NCBI RefSeq assembly: GCF_032678705.1
Contig: NZ_JAVTSS010000002.1
Span: forward strand, 806,001-870,000
Length of the DNA: 64,000 nt
Direction of reading: 5' to 3'
Source of the DNA: Pedobacter frigiditerrae
Lineage (GTDB): Bacteria; Bacteroidota; Bacteroidia; Sphingobacteriales; Sphingobacteriaceae
Both the position numbers and the translations under genes were made by a program. The notes below the pieces were generated by a model. It saw nothing but the letters and a program-made list of their open reading frames with translations, was not told where the DNA came from and ran no database searches. Below are positions 43,436-53,157 of the stretch, piece after piece (the stretch's first letter is position 1; each line of letters opens with the position of its first letter).

Positions 43436-43945
43436 ATGCCAGTAATATTACCAGTTAAAGAAATACACCCTAAATGGGGAGATAATTGTTTCATTGCGCC
43501 AAATGCAACTATTGTAGGAGATGTTGTTATGGGAGAGAATTGTTCAGTTTGGTTCAATGCAGTAATTAGGGGAGATGTGAACAGCATCACCATTGGTAAT
43601 GATAGTAATATACAAGATGGTGCAGTTATACATGCTACCTATTTAAAAGCAAGTACACATATTGGTAATAGGGTATCTGTTGGTCATAACGCCATTGTAC
43701 ATGGTTGTGAGGTTAAAGACCACGTTCTGATTGGTATGGGGGCCATAGTTATGGATCATGCTTTGATAGAAGAATATTGTATCATTGCTGCAGGTGCAGT
43801 GGTTTTGGAAAATACAATTTGTGAAGGTGGATATTTATATGCTGGTACACCTGCAAAAAAAATAAAGCCCATTACTGATGAGCAACGGGCTTTGTTAAAT
43901 AAATTACCTGATAATTATATCATGTATTCAGACTGGTTTAGGTAA
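43436..43945 (+). CDS. Gamma-carbonic-anhydrase-like left-handed beta-helix protein
   Basis: A 169-residue hexapeptide-repeat protein of the gamma-carbonic anhydrase (YrdA/PaaY) family, with about seven turns of left-handed beta-helix. Zinc-ligand histidines are in DGAVIHATY, RVSVGHNAIVHGC, as in the family, and a later HALIEEYC. It also shows MGENCSVWFNAVIRGDVNSITIG. Members either hydrate CO2 or act on thioesters; many are inactive in the assay. No adjacent gene tells the role. It is convergent with the lipoprotein gene, with only two bases between the stops. Confidence 0.9.
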   Translation: MPVILPVKEIHPKWGDNCFIAPNATIVGDVVMGENCSVWFNAVIRGDVNSITIGNDSNIQDGAVIHATYLKASTHIGNRVSVGHNAIVHGCEVKDHVLIGMGAIVMDHALIEEYCIIAAGAVVLENTICEGGYLYAGTPAKKIKPITDEQRALLNKLPDNYIMYSDWFR

Positions 43946-43947
43946 TA

Positions 43948-45579
43948 CTACTTAGGTATTTCTATCTTTTCCCTTACATCAAAATTTGGTCTTATTGAAA
44001 ACTCTTTAGAAGCGTACCAAATCTTTTCTGGTTGGATACCCTTGCTTACATTTCCAGTATCCCAAACACCATTTTTGTTATCATCATAAACTATTCTAAC
44101 ATAGTAACTTGCAGGTTTGTAGTTGGCCAGAATTATCGATGAACTTTTTAAAATTCTCCTACTTGCTATAACAATTTCCTTTTTTTCATTCACTAGTTGT
44201 AAAATGTAGTTTTTACTGGTATCAGGTACAACAACATTTAGGGTTAAAGTGGCATATTCATCAGTGCTGCCTAATCTGAAGTTCTTATTAATTTCTTTAT
44301 TTTTCGAATTAAAAATACCGGTTATAGAGCCAGCTTCAAATTTCAAAATATAAGGTTCATTTTTTTTCCATGGATATTTAACATTGTAACTTAATACATC
44401 GGAACTATCTTTTTCTATCGTAAATCCTTTCCTCGGAATAGAATCTTCCAATAAGGTTACCTTCGTCAAATCAATTTTATCTATGGGTAAGTTAAATTCA
44501 ATCTTTAAGCTCTTGTTCGGATTGAGTACGCTATTATCAGTGTTGTCTGAAACGGTAATATTTCTTGTGTAAGTATCTCTTTTTCCCCTGGTAAATTTAA
44601 TGGTTTCTAAAACCTTTCCTTGGTCTTTTATGGCAAATTTAACAGAATCAAAACTTAAATCATTTAACCAAACTTTAACTGAATCGTTGCCTTTATTAAA
44701 TTGAACTTTTTTGCCCGCATCTATATTTGCTGGTTCAATTACAGAAATCTCTGGTTTAATTAAATTCTGATTAAAGTTCATGTTAATACTACCATCAGTA
44801 TTTAATCTTCTGTCTATAATTCTAAACGTGTTAGCTAACTCTTTAAACACACTGATGTTGATGCTATCTAAATTTTTATCTAACACAATAGGGTCCTTGA
44901 GAAAACCCACTTCATCATTTACTTGTTGATAAATTTTATCTCCACTTTTTTCTTTAAGGGCATAAATTTTATAAGTACCTTTTTTAAGGTTGTTCATTTT
45001 ATATAAACCACTGCTATCTGTTGTCGTATAAATGGATGGTTTCTTTTTACCAAACAAAGAATCTCTTTCTACCGGAAGAATAAAAACAACAGCATCAAGT
45101 TCTGGTTCGCCAGTTAAAGAATTTTTAATTCTTCCACTTATACTTAGTGAATCTAAAGTAGGACCAGTGGAAAAAACATAAGTGAAATTTTTAAGTTCAT
45201 TAGATTCATTAATGTCTGTTATTGCCTTTCCAAAATTTAAAGTATAAGTTGTGTTTTTCTCCAAAGAATCTTGAAGTGTAATTTCTAATTTTTTAGTATT
45301 ACTCCCTTTTAAGATTGGCGCTTTTTCTTGCTCAGGCGAAATAGAAAATTCTTTGAACTCATTATTTAATTTGATGTACTCATCAAAATCGATGACAATT
45401 TTTTTTGCGTTAAAATTTGTCATCATATTTTTTGGTTCCATTTTTAAAACCTTAGGAGGAGTGGTATCTTTTGGTCCACCCTGAGGAGTTTGGATGCTTG
45501 CACAGCCATAAAAGAGTCCAATTATTAAAATTAGATAATGTAAATACGTAGTCTTTGCTGTCTTCTTGTTTTTCGGCAT
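43948..45579 (-). CDS. Ig-like domain lipoprotein
   Basis: A 543-residue exported lipoprotein. Signal segment about 10-27 with lipobox LFYGCAS, acylated Cys about 26. The mature N-terminus TPQGGPKDTTPPKVLKMEP is the classic start of the Bacteroidota Big_5-like domain (about 40-145), which ends TLNFGKAITDINES. A carboxypeptidase-regulatory-like beta domain follows at about 146-240. The remainder is beta-rich repeats. The protein probably stays on the outer membrane, but its function is unknown. It is downstream of mnmG in the same direction by 131 bp. Confidence 0.85.
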   Translation of the reverse strand: MPKNKKTAKTTYLHYLILIIGLFYGCASIQTPQGGPKDTTPPKVLKMEPKNMMTNFNAKKIVIDFDEYIKLNNEFKEFSISPEQEKAPILKGSNTKKLEITLQDSLEKNTTYTLNFGKAITDINESNELKNFTYVFSTGPTLDSLSISGRIKNSLTGEPELDAVVFILPVERDSLFGKKKPSIYTTTDSSGLYKMNNLKKGTYKIYALKEKSGDKIYQQVNDEVGFLKDPIVLDKNLDSINISVFKELANTFRIIDRRLNTDGSINMNFNQNLIKPEISVIEPANIDAGKKVQFNKGNDSVKVWLNDLSFDSVKFAIKDQGKVLETIKFTRGKRDTYTRNITVSDNTDNSVLNPNKSLKIEFNLPIDKIDLTKVTLLEDSIPRKGFTIEKDSSDVLSYNVKYPWKKNEPYILKFEAGSITGIFNSKNKEINKNFRLGSTDEYATLTLNVVVPDTSKNYILQLVNEKKEIVIASRRILKSSSIILANYKPASYYVRIVYDDNKNGVWDTGNVSKGIQPEKIWYASKEFSIRPNFDVREKIEIPK

Positions 45580-45710
45580 TTAGATTGGCTGTATTTAATT
45601 TTATATTGTTTTTAATAGATATGATTAAAGTTTTGAGAAACGCTTTTAAATCGCTTAAAAATAAGCCGACATAAATTTAAGTTAAATTACTGATAATCAA
45701 ATACATAAAG

Positions 45711-47573
45711 CTATTTTGTAATATGAACCATCAAAACCGAGATATCTGAAGGAGAAACGCCTGAAATTCTAGATGCTTGTCCTAAAGTCCTTGGTTTTAT
45801 CTTTAACAATTTTTCTCTAGCCTCTTTTGATAAAGATAAAAGTTTGTTATAATCAAATTCAGGATTGATAGATTTATCTTCCATCTTTTGCATTTTGTTT
45901 ACAATCTCATTTTCTTTTTGGAAATAGCTTTCGTATTTAATTTTAATCTCCGCTTGCTCAACTGTCTCTTGATCAAATTTATTTAAAAGTTCATCAAAAG
46001 ACTTGCTTACTTTTCTAATGTCTTCAATGCCAACTTGCGGTCTGCTTAATACATTAAATAGTTTTACATTTTGATTCAATGTAGCCGTTCCCAAAGTTTC
46101 TAGCAACTTATTTACCTCAGCCATTTCTACGCCTTGCTTTCTGGTAAATTCTACAATGGCATCAGAGTTCGCAACTTTTTTATTTACTATATCTAAACGT
46201 TCATCATTTATTAATCCCAATTTGTGGGCAATAGGAGAGAGTCTAATGTCTGCATTATCTTGTCTTAATAATAAACGATGTTCTGCTCTAGAGGTAAACA
46301 TTCTATAAGGTTCTTCTGTTCCCTTTGTTACCAAATCATCTATTAACACACCTATATAAGACTCAGAACGCTTCATGATCAGTTCATCTTGGTCTTTTAC
46401 CTTCTGGTGCGCATTAATTCCAGCTATAAAACCCTGACTAGCAGCTTCTTCATAGCCTGTCGTGCCATTAATTTGCCCTGCAAAGAACAAATTACTGATT
46501 AATTTGGTCTCTAAAGTTAATCCTAATTGAGTTGGTGGAAAATAATCGTATTCTATGGCGTATCCAGGACGGAACATTTTGGCATTTTCAAATCCTGGTA
46601 TTTGAGTAAGCGCTTTATATTGTACATCTTCTGGTAATGAAGTTGAAAAACCATTTACATAGATTTCACAAGTGTTCCATCCTTCAGGCTCTACAAAAAT
46701 CTGATGTCTTTCTCTTTCTGCAAAGCGATTGATTTTATCTTCAATTGAAGGGCAGTAGCGAGGACCCAAACCTTTAATCCTTCCGGTAAACATAGGAGAT
46801 TTCTCGAAGCCTTCCTTTAAAGTTTCGTGAACATTTGAATTGGTGTAGGTAATCCAACAACACCTTTGGTCTGTCGGTCTTTCTACATTTGTATAAGAAA
46901 AACGCCCAGGATTTTCATCTCCCCATTGCTCTTCCATTAAACTATAATTTAACGAGCGACCATCTATACGGGGAGGAGTGCCGGTTTTCATCCTGCCTGC
47001 TTCAAAACCCAATTCAGTTAATTGTTCGGTTAAACCAGTAGCTGATTTTTCTCCAGTTCTACCTCCGCCAAATTTCTTCTCGCCGATATGAATAATACCA
47101 TTTAAGAAAGTACCGTTTGTAAGGACTACAGCTTTGCCCATTATCTCAACACCAAGTGCGGTTTTAACACCAACAACCGTGTTGTTTTTAATGATCAAGC
47201 TACCCACCATTTCCTGCCAGAAATCCACATTTGGTGTTCTTTCTAAAGCAAGTCGCCATTCTTCTGCAAAACGCTTTCTGTCGTTTTGAGCCCTCGGGCT
47301 CCACATTGCAGGCCCTTTAGATTTGTTAAGCATTCTAAATTGCAAGGTGGTCTTGTCGGCAATTATACCCGAATAACCACCCATTGCGTCAATCTCTCTC
47401 ACAATTTGACCTTTGGCAACACCGCCCATTGCAGGGTTGCAGCTCATCTGCGCAATGGTTTCCATATTCATAGTAACCAACAGAACAGACGACCCAAGGT
47501 TTGCGGCAGCAGCAGCGGCTTCACAGCCAGCGTGGCCAGCGCCTACAACAATAACATCGTACTCTTTAAACAT
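45711..47573 (-). CDS. mnmG: tRNA uridine-5-carboxymethylaminomethyl synthesis enzyme MnmG
   Basis: MnmG (GidA) works with MnmE to modify uridine 34 of several tRNAs, using FAD, a folate cofactor and GTP-driven MnmE. The 620-residue protein has the FAD motif [10 protein letters not shown] at 11-20, [35 protein letters not shown] near 195, and the C-terminal helical domain ending [32 protein letters not shown]. The length is standard. Two parS-like sites lie 14-83 bp upstream of its start, as in other bacteria where gidA lies near parAB or the origin. It follows the small membrane gene and the ABC-F gene in the same direction. Confidence 0.97.
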   Translation of the reverse strand: MFKEYDVIVVGAGHAGCEAAAAAANLGSSVLLVTMNMETIAQMSCNPAMGGVAKGQIVREIDAMGGYSGIIADKTTLQFRMLNKSKGPAMWSPRAQNDRKRFAEEWRLALERTPNVDFWQEMVGSLIIKNNTVVGVKTALGVEIMGKAVVLTNGTFLNGIIHIGEKKFGGGRTGEKSATGLTEQLTELGFEAGRMKTGTPPRIDGRSLNYSLMEEQWGDENPGRFSYTNVERPTDQRCCWITYTNSNVHETLKEGFEKSPMFTGRIKGLGPRYCPSIEDKINRFAERERHQIFVEPEGWNTCEIYVNGFSTSLPEDVQYKALTQIPGFENAKMFRPGYAIEYDYFPPTQLGLTLETKLISNLFFAGQINGTTGYEEAASQGFIAGINAHQKVKDQDELIMKRSESYIGVLIDDLVTKGTEEPYRMFTSRAEHRLLLRQDNADIRLSPIAHKLGLINDERLDIVNKKVANSDAIVEFTRKQGVEMAEVNKLLETLGTATLNQNVKLFNVLSRPQVGIEDIRKVSKSFDELLNKFDQETVEQAEIKIKYESYFQKENEIVNKMQKMEDKSINPEFDYNKLLSLSKEAREKLLKIKPRTLGQASRISGVSPSDISVLMVHITK

Positions 47574-47586
47574 CGACTTTTATTTT

Positions 47587-47602
47587 TGTTTCACGTGGAA
47601 CA
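47587..47602. promoter_or_regulatory. parS: parS-like site 1
   Basis: TGTTTCACGTGGAACA fits the bacterial parS consensus TGTTnCACGTGAAACA with one change in the palindrome. It lies 14 bp upstream of mnmG. ParB binds such sites for chromosome segregation. Confidence 0.7.
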
Positions 47603-47633
47603 TTACAAAATTACTTAAAAATCTTAACGAGAT

Positions 47634-47897
47634 TTAATCTTGTTTCACGTGAAACTTTTCTTTTTTTGTATAAAATTTAATTAACCCATAAAGCGCAACC
47701 GCACTCCAAACAGCTTCTAAAATAACAAAAGGCATAAAGGGAATTAACCAAGAAGCATATCCTGCAATGCCTGCTCCAAACAAATTAAGGAAGCCATAAG
47801 TAGCGCTTTCTGCTTTTATCACTTTTAAGCTTTGCAAGAAAAATGCAATTAACAATAGGCTTACGCCAATGGTTGCAATTATATCTGAGGTTTCCAT
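47634..47897 (-). CDS. CBU_0592-like small membrane protein
   Basis: An 87-residue membrane protein starting METSDIIATIGVS. The ATG at 47897 lies one base after the TAG stop of the ABC-F gene, so the two are almost certainly co-translated; an earlier in-frame start at 47924 would overlap that gene. Three hydrophobic helices are visible (about 6-22, 35-52 and 56-74), with LFGAGIAGYASWLIPFMPFVILEAVW. It matches the CBU_0592 type of unknown function. Its C-terminus KFHVKQD is encoded by the second parS-like palindrome. Confidence 0.75.
   Translation of the reverse strand: METSDIIATIGVSLLLIAFFLQSLKVIKAESATYGFLNLFGAGIAGYASWLIPFMPFVILEAVWSAVALYGLIKFYTKKEKFHVKQD
47641..47656. promoter_or_regulatory. 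parS: parS-like site 2, inside a coding end
   Basis: TGTTTCACGTGAAACT matches parS TGTTnCACGTGAAACA at all but the last base. It lies within the last codons of the small membrane gene and starts 39 bases from the end of site 1. Two sites this close suggest a real ParB loading region. Confidence 0.75.
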
Positions 47898-47898
47898 A

Positions 47899-49764
47899 CT
47901 AGCTTGTTTTCTCTGAAAGTTCAACCCAGCGCTCCATTATTCCTTCTAATTGTTTATTTAGAATCTCTATTTGAGCGGCTGTCTCTTGAATTTTAACATA
48001 GTCAGTCGCATCAATTGAATTGAGTTTTTTTGTCAAATCATCAATCTCATTTTCTTTTTTAGCTACAGTTTCTTCTATTTCATCTAGCTCTTTTTGTTCT
48101 TTGAAACTCAATTTTTTTGAAGTGCTTGGAGAAACAGTTTCTTCAAGCTTTGCCTTTTTCTGAGCTTGATTGTCTTTTGCCGTATCTAAACTAATTCTAT
48201 ATTCTGAATAGTTTCCGTTGTAGATACTTACACCTCCGTTACCTTCCATGATAAATAATTGCTCACTCATCTTATCTAACAAGTACCTGTCGTGAGAAAC
48301 TAAAATTAATACACCAGGGAAGTTTTCTAAGAATTCTTCTAAAACATTTAAGGTATCAATATCCAAATCATTTGTTGGTTCATCCAAGATTAAGAAGTTT
48401 GGATTCTGCATTAAAACCTTCATTAAGTGTAAACGTTTCTTCTCGCCACCACTTAATTTCTCCACCATTCCGTGTTGTTTTTTTGGGGGGAAAAGGAATA
48501 AGGTTAATAGGGCAGAAGCAGAAATGGTTTGACCATCTGCCATCTTAATATATTCTGCATCAGATTTTACTATGTCAATTACTCTTTCTTTTGGGTCAAA
48601 AGCCAAACCTCCTTGTTTGTAATATCCATAAACAGTAGTATCACCAACATCAACATTACCTTTTTCTGGGTTTAAAAATCCAGTAATGATATTTAATAAT
48701 GTAGATTTTCCCGTTCCATTTTTACCAGCTAAACCAATTCTATCACCTCTTTTAAACACATAGGTAAAGTCATTAATGATTTTTTTATCATCAAATGTTT
48801 GCCCGATATGATTTAACTCAAGAATTTTATTTCCTTGGCGAGACATTTTTACATTCAGCGTAACTTTTTGATTGTCAGAACGTTGCTTCGTTTTATCCTC
48901 TAAGTCATAAAATGCATTTACCCTCGATTGAGATTTAACTGTACGAGCAGCTGGCATGCGCCTCATCCACTCTAATTCTTTCTTCAATAGGTTTTTGTTC
49001 TTTTGAAAAGTACTCTCGTCAGAAGCCTCGCGTTCGCTTTTCTTTTCTAAGAAGAAAGCATAGTTTCCATTGTAATTATAGATTTTTCCCCTATCCAACT
49101 CTACAATCGTATTGCAAACATTGTCTAAAAAATACCTATCGTGAGTAACCAAAAGAATGGTTTTATTGCCAGAAGTCAACAGTTTTTCTAACCACTCAAT
49201 CGTATCAATATCCAAATGGTTGGTAGGCTCATCTAACACATAAATCTCTGGGTCTTCAATTAATAATTTAGCTAAAGCCAAACGTTTTTTCTGTCCACCA
49301 GAAAGGGTGCTTATTTTCTGTTGTAGATGATTAATACCCATACGGCTCAAAATCGTTTTGATTTCGTGCTCATATTCCCAAGCATTGTGTTCGCTCAATT
49401 CTTCATATAAGCGGTTCAATGTTTTTTCATCTGGATTAGGGTCTTCAATCAACTCTTCATATTCCCTAATCAGCTGTTGCTGCTTATTCTCTAAAGAAAA
49501 GATGAAATCACTGATAGAATAGCCATCAGGAAAGCTAGGTTCTTGGTCTAAAAAGCCAATTTTAACGGCTTTATTTTTAACAATTTTCCCTTCTAGAGGA
49601 GGAAATCTTTCGGCTAATAATTTTAAAAGGGTGCTTTTACCGGCTCCATTAATACCCACCAACGCTACACGTTGACCAGGATTAATGCCCAGTGTTAAAT
49701 TTTTGAAAAGCCATTCATCATGGTATCCGTGGCCTAAGCCTTCAGCTGCAATTAGTGTACTCAA
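47899..49764 (-). CDS. ABC-F family ATPase (Uup-like)
   Basis: A 621-residue soluble protein with two ABC domains. The first has Walker A GINGAGKST (about 37-45) and signature LSGGQKKR; the second has Walker A GKNGTGKST (about 342) and LSGGEKKR. A linker of about 80 residues joins them, and a C-terminal coiled coil (about 530-621, rich in EIEETVAKKENEI) resembles the DNA- or RNA-binding tail of Uup. ABC-F proteins act on ribosomes or in translation quality control; antibiotic-resistance members look different in the linker. The start gives MSTLIAAEGLGHGY. It heads the leftward run to mnmG. Confidence 0.92.
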   Translation of the reverse strand: MSTLIAAEGLGHGYHDEWLFKNLTLGINPGQRVALVGINGAGKSTLLKLLAERFPPLEGKIVKNKAVKIGFLDQEPSFPDGYSISDFIFSLENKQQQLIREYEELIEDPNPDEKTLNRLYEELSEHNAWEYEHEIKTILSRMGINHLQQKISTLSGGQKKRLALAKLLIEDPEIYVLDEPTNHLDIDTIEWLEKLLTSGNKTILLVTHDRYFLDNVCNTIVELDRGKIYNYNGNYAFFLEKKSEREASDESTFQKNKNLLKKELEWMRRMPAARTVKSQSRVNAFYDLEDKTKQRSDNQKVTLNVKMSRQGNKILELNHIGQTFDDKKIINDFTYVFKRGDRIGLAGKNGTGKSTLLNIITGFLNPEKGNVDVGDTTVYGYYKQGGLAFDPKERVIDIVKSDAEYIKMADGQTISASALLTLFLFPPKKQHGMVEKLSGGEKKRLHLMKVLMQNPNFLILDEPTNDLDIDTLNVLEEFLENFPGVLILVSHDRYLLDKMSEQLFIMEGNGGVSIYNGNYSEYRISLDTAKDNQAQKKAKLEETVSPSTSKKLSFKEQKELDEIEETVAKKENEIDDLTKKLNSIDATDYVKIQETAAQIEILNKQLEGIMERWVELSEKTS

Positions 49765-49900
49765 AGTATTTTTTAACGATTTATCTGATAAGAAATTACT
49801 GCAAAAGTAAGGATTAAAATTTTGGTATGGGATGCACGGGAAGATAAGGCAAAAAGATTTACCTAAAATTGAAAATTAGATTGAGTATTATCTGGAAGAT

Positions 49901-50572
49901 TTAATTCAAATTAAATTTCTCCTGTTTAACCTTAATCACATTAGAAGCAAAGATGATAGACACAATTAAAACCCCTATCAGAATAGCCAAGGCAAATTGA
50001 ATGGCCGAGTAAATTTTAGTGCCTGCAAATAAACTTTCAGATTCTTTAATTAATTCTTTACCTACTAAAGTTTGAGTTTTTGTTAGAAGAGATAGCTCTT
50101 TAAGAACTCCTTTATAAGAATTGTTTAACTGTCCGAAAGTAAAAGAATCGTTGATTTTGTTGTTTAAAATTGCCTCTTTCTCAAGTGCTTGATGTGCAAT
50201 TAACTTCTGCTTTAATTGTTTTAAACTGCTTTTTTCGTCATTAACCAAAAAAGTTTCTCCATACTTTTTTAACACAGAATCAATTTTAATATCACTAAGA
50301 GACATTAATTTAATCGTTTTTTCAACTTCAGGAATACCCAAGCGTTGATGTTTTTCTATCAAATCTCTCTTTTCGAAAAGAATCTCAGAAACATAAAAAA
50401 GGTCTGCAGCTGGAACCAACCTGTCATTATACATGGAAACAAAAGCATTGTTCATACTATTTAAACTTTTGTCTTCTAAAAGCCTAATTAATATGGTACA
50501 AGCCATGATGCAAAAAAGAAGCAAAGCAATTTTAGCTTTTTGCTGAATAGAAAAGGCAATCTTCATGAGCAT
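49901..50572 (-). CDS. Membrane-anchored four-helix-bundle sensor-like protein without output domain
   Basis: A 223-residue protein with two membrane helices (about 14-32 and 187-207) around a helical periplasmic domain of the 4HB_MCP type (about 33-185). The start is the first or third methionine (MLMKIAF). In chemoreceptors and histidine kinases this module senses ligands and is followed by HAMP and signalling domains. Here the cytoplasmic tail is only about 12 residues (VIKVKQEKFNLN). It is therefore either a genuinely small sensor partner or the remnant of a longer gene. No signalling gene is adjacent. Confidence 0.65.
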   Translation of the reverse strand: MLMKIAFSIQQKAKIALLLFCIMACTILIRLLEDKSLNSMNNAFVSMYNDRLVPAADLFYVSEILFEKRDLIEKHQRLGIPEVEKTIKLMSLSDIKIDSVLKKYGETFLVNDEKSSLKQLKQKLIAHQALEKEAILNNKINDSFTFGQLNNSYKGVLKELSLLTKTQTLVGKELIKESESLFAGTKIYSAIQFALAILIGVLIVSIIFASNVIKVKQEKFNLN

Positions 50573-50664
50573 AGATTTGGTTTATGGCAAATTAAATAAA
50601 GATTACAATATTGTCAATCTAAAGCCTATAAAGTGACTTGTTTATGCTAATGCTACCCCCTTCT

Positions 50665-50760
50665 CGTCATGCCCAGCTCGACTGGGCATCGTAATGCGGT
50701 TTCAAAGTAATCGAGGCCTTGATAAGATGCATTACGATTCCCACCTTCCCGGGAATGACG
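50665..50760. repeat. CGTCATGCCCAGCTCGACTGG / GGGAATGACG paired repeat
   Basis: Left arm with GCATCGTAATGCGG and right arm with GATGCATTACGATTC, ending GGGAATGACG. The half copy at 37772 is nearly identical to its left arm. It lies between the sensor-like gene and the GIN gene terminator. Confidence 0.7.
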
Positions 50761-50772
50761 AAAAAATTAAAC

Positions 50773-50806
50773 AAAAAAAATGCGGACATCCATCCGCATT
50801 TTTTTT
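50773..50806. terminator. Bidirectional terminator of the GIN gene
   Basis: Fourteen-base perfect arms: eight A then TGCGGA (50773-50786), and the complement TCCGCA plus eight T (50793-50806). Loop CATCCA. It lies 48 bp after the GIN gene stop and would terminate from both strands. Confidence 0.9.
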
Positions 50807-50853
50807 AACTAAACTAAAAACTAAACTAAATTTATGATGGATTATGAATTTTA

Positions 50854-51468
50854 TTATTCACCAATCGCTAATTGAACTGGAGCAGCTATTTTAGCAATTG
50901 AAATATTTTGTGATTTGATGCTTGTAGTTTCAGCAGCAAATTGAGTCATGTTCAATTTAGCAACACTTCCTAAAACCGCATTGTAATCTTCTGTTGTGCC
51001 AGATAAAGTTAAATTAGCTTCATCAGTTACATTTGCATTTAAGCTAATTGTACTAGTGTTCAAATTTGCTGTTGCTTTATCTTTCAAGGTAACATCTAAG
51101 TTCAAAAGGCTAAACTTTCCGAAAGTTTTAACCGTTGCATTATCTGATGCAGTAACCGAATTTAAGTTAGTTACATAAACAATAACTGTTAAAGTTTCTT
51201 TGTTGAAAGAACTGATACGTAACTCACCATTTTTTTGTTGAACCAGTGCATTACTAGCATAATAATTGTTGTAAACTTTCACGTTCTCATCTGCACTTTG
51301 AACCAAAATCAATTCAACGTTACCAGATACGGTTATTTTATTTACTTTTTTAACGTCATTTAAAACTGTTTGTGTCTGGCCATTATCTGCTTTAGTTACA
51401 AAAGCTGAACTTGTTAAAATTGCTGCTGTTAATGATAATGCGATTAATGTTTTGATAGAAGTTTTCAT
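50854..51468 (-). CDS. Exported GIN/DUF2807 domain protein
   Basis: A 204-residue exported protein with signal peptide 1-27 (SAFVTKADN). The rest is a right-handed beta-helix-like GIN (DUF2807) domain with repeating short strands: VSGNVELILVQSADENVKVY, LTVIVYVTNLNSVTASDNATVKTFG and LNMTQFAAETTSIKS. GIN proteins are abundant in Bacteroidota and their role is unknown; they may sit on the cell surface. It is monocistronic with a strong terminator. The 418 bp upstream contain a repeat of the TAAAGCGGAAAGCGGGACT type. Confidence 0.88.
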   Translation of the reverse strand: MKTSIKTLIALSLTAAILTSSAFVTKADNGQTQTVLNDVKKVNKITVSGNVELILVQSADENVKVYNNYYASNALVQQKNGELRISSFNKETLTVIVYVTNLNSVTASDNATVKTFGKFSLLNLDVTLKDKATANLNTSTISLNANVTDEANLTLSGTTEDYNAVLGSVAKLNMTQFAAETTSIKSQNISIAKIAAPVQLAIGE

Positions 51469-51693
51469 ATTTTTATTTTTTTAAAATCTTTGTTTTATAA
51501 ATGTTTTTTCTTTTTGTCGCCGCCATCTTTCTGGCTGGTTTCGTATATAAGACGAGGTCAAGGGCAAAAGGTTGCATCGTAAATCGCTGTATTATACCTA
51601 CATCGTGTAACTCTCGACGAACGCCTGTAATTTTTCGACCAACAGGCATCAAAAAAATCATTAGAAAAGCAATTGTGGAAGCTATTATCAAAG

Positions 51694-51778
51694 CAAGTCC
51701 CGCTTTCCGCTTTATTCCAGGGTAGCCGCAAGGGCAACCCCTACATGCTCGCTGCTCCCGATAACTATCGGGACGGGT
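51694..51778. repeat. AAGTCCCGCTTTCCGCTTTA repeat with CCCGATA hairpin
   Basis: Inverted version of the element at 20710, followed by CAACCCCTACATGCTCGCTGC and a CCCGATAAC/TATCGGG hairpin (51757-51772). It accounts for most of the gene-free stretch 51469-51886; no gene is supported there. Confidence 0.5.
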
Positions 51779-51886
51779 TTAAGATACAACAGACAGCTTT
51801 TTATAGGAAAGGCAGCTTCCCGTTTTGATTTCAGAAAAGAAAAAGCCAATTTTATTACATCCTGTAACCATCTTTAAAACTTAAAT

Positions 51887-53074
51887 ATGTCTGCCTATAA
51901 ACGCCGCGATTTCTTAAAGCTCTCTTCATTATCGGCCTTGCCGCTTATTGCTTCGGCTGTGCCATTAAATACTTTTGCTACAGAAAAGCAACAACCATCA
52001 AAAGATAGCGAAGCTGTTTATTTTATTAACGATGGCATCTTTTATCGCCCAGAAGACTTTATCAATAAGCTACAAGAAATTAATGCAGCAAAGCCAATTG
52101 AACGAGATAGTTATGCAGAAGGTGGTGAGATAGAAAAGCTATTAAACAAGTTTAAAGAAATGACAGGCAAAGAAGCGGCTATTTTTATGCCATCTGGCAC
52201 GTTAGCTAACCAACTGGCTATTAGTTATTTGTGTGGAGATAATACAAAGGCATTTGTACAAGAGACCAGTCATGTATATAGAGATGAAGGAGATGCCGCA
52301 CAAACTTTATTTAATAAACGACTAATTCCTCTAGCTAAAGGCAAAGCACATTTTACGTTAGAAGAACTCAAGCAATCTGTTAATTACCATCAAGAAGGGG
52401 AAGTTTTTGTTGGAGGGGTTGGGGCAATCTCCATAGAAACACCTGTAAGAAGATGTGATAATCAAGCATTTCCTTTAGAAGAAATTAAAAAGATTTCAGC
52501 CTATTGTAAAGAAAAAGGATTTAAAATGCACTTAGATGGAGCAAGATTACATATGGCAACAGCATTTACCAATTCAACTGTAAAAGAATATTCCTCTTAC
52601 TTTGATACGGTTTACATGTGTTTGTATAAATACCTTGGAGCACCAGGTGGAGCAATACTATGCGGAGATAAAGCGTTGATAGACCAAATGCATCATTTAA
52701 TTAAGATACATGGCGGTAGCGTTTTTACAAATTGGCCAAGTGCTGCCATCGCCCTGCATCACCTTAAGGATATTGATGAAGTAATGGAGAAGATCAAATT
52801 AAAAACAAAGGATTTATTTAGTCTTTTTACTCAGCTGAAAGGGATAAAGGTTAGTCAGGTAGAAAACGGTACAAACCAATTTAATGTTTCAGTTGATAAA
52901 AGCATCGATGCAACAAAGTTAAATGCCAGGTTAAGAGGTGAACATAACATTGTTTTCGGAATGCCTAGAGAAGATGGTTTTGTAAAGATTAAAGTCAATC
53001 CAACTTTGTTGAGAAGAGATAACAAGTTAATTTTTGAGGCTTTTAAAGAAGCAATTACATTTGCAAAAGCCTAA
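51887..53074 (+). CDS. Tat-exported threonine-aldolase-like PLP enzyme
   Basis: A 395-residue PLP enzyme of the beta-eliminating lyase/threonine aldolase family. The twin-arginine signal YKRRDFLKLSSL (R6, R7) is followed by a hydrophobic stretch and a cut near 31, so it should be folded in the cytoplasm and exported. Active-site features are MPSGTLANQLAI near 101, MHLDGARLHMAT (D217) and the PLP lysine K248 in LYKYLGAPGG. PLP enzymes are usually cytoplasmic, so a periplasmic one is unusual. It lies 83 bp upstream of the ApbE-DUF2271 gene in the same direction, which suggests a shared unit. Confidence 0.85.
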   Translation: MSAYKRRDFLKLSSLSALPLIASAVPLNTFATEKQQPSKDSEAVYFINDGIFYRPEDFINKLQEINAAKPIERDSYAEGGEIEKLLNKFKEMTGKEAAIFMPSGTLANQLAISYLCGDNTKAFVQETSHVYRDEGDAAQTLFNKRLIPLAKGKAHFTLEELKQSVNYHQEGEVFVGGVGAISIETPVRRCDNQAFPLEEIKKISAYCKEKGFKMHLDGARLHMATAFTNSTVKEYSSYFDTVYMCLYKYLGAPGGAILCGDKALIDQMHHLIKIHGGSVFTNWPSAAIALHHLKDIDEVMEKIKLKTKDLFSLFTQLKGIKVSQVENGTNQFNVSVDKSIDATKLNARLRGEHNIVFGMPREDGFVKIKVNPTLLRRDNKLIFEAFKEAITFAKA

Positions 53075-53157
53075 TTGATTAAACTATAAGCCAAAAAAAC
53101 AGTCTTTAAACGTTAAAGACCTAATCCAACCTTAACTACAAACACAAAATCTATTAG

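Noticed and set aside
51473..51725. Open frames on both strands upstream of the GIN gene
   Set aside because: They overlap the TAAAGCGGAAAGCGGGACT repeat and AT-rich leader and have no family features.
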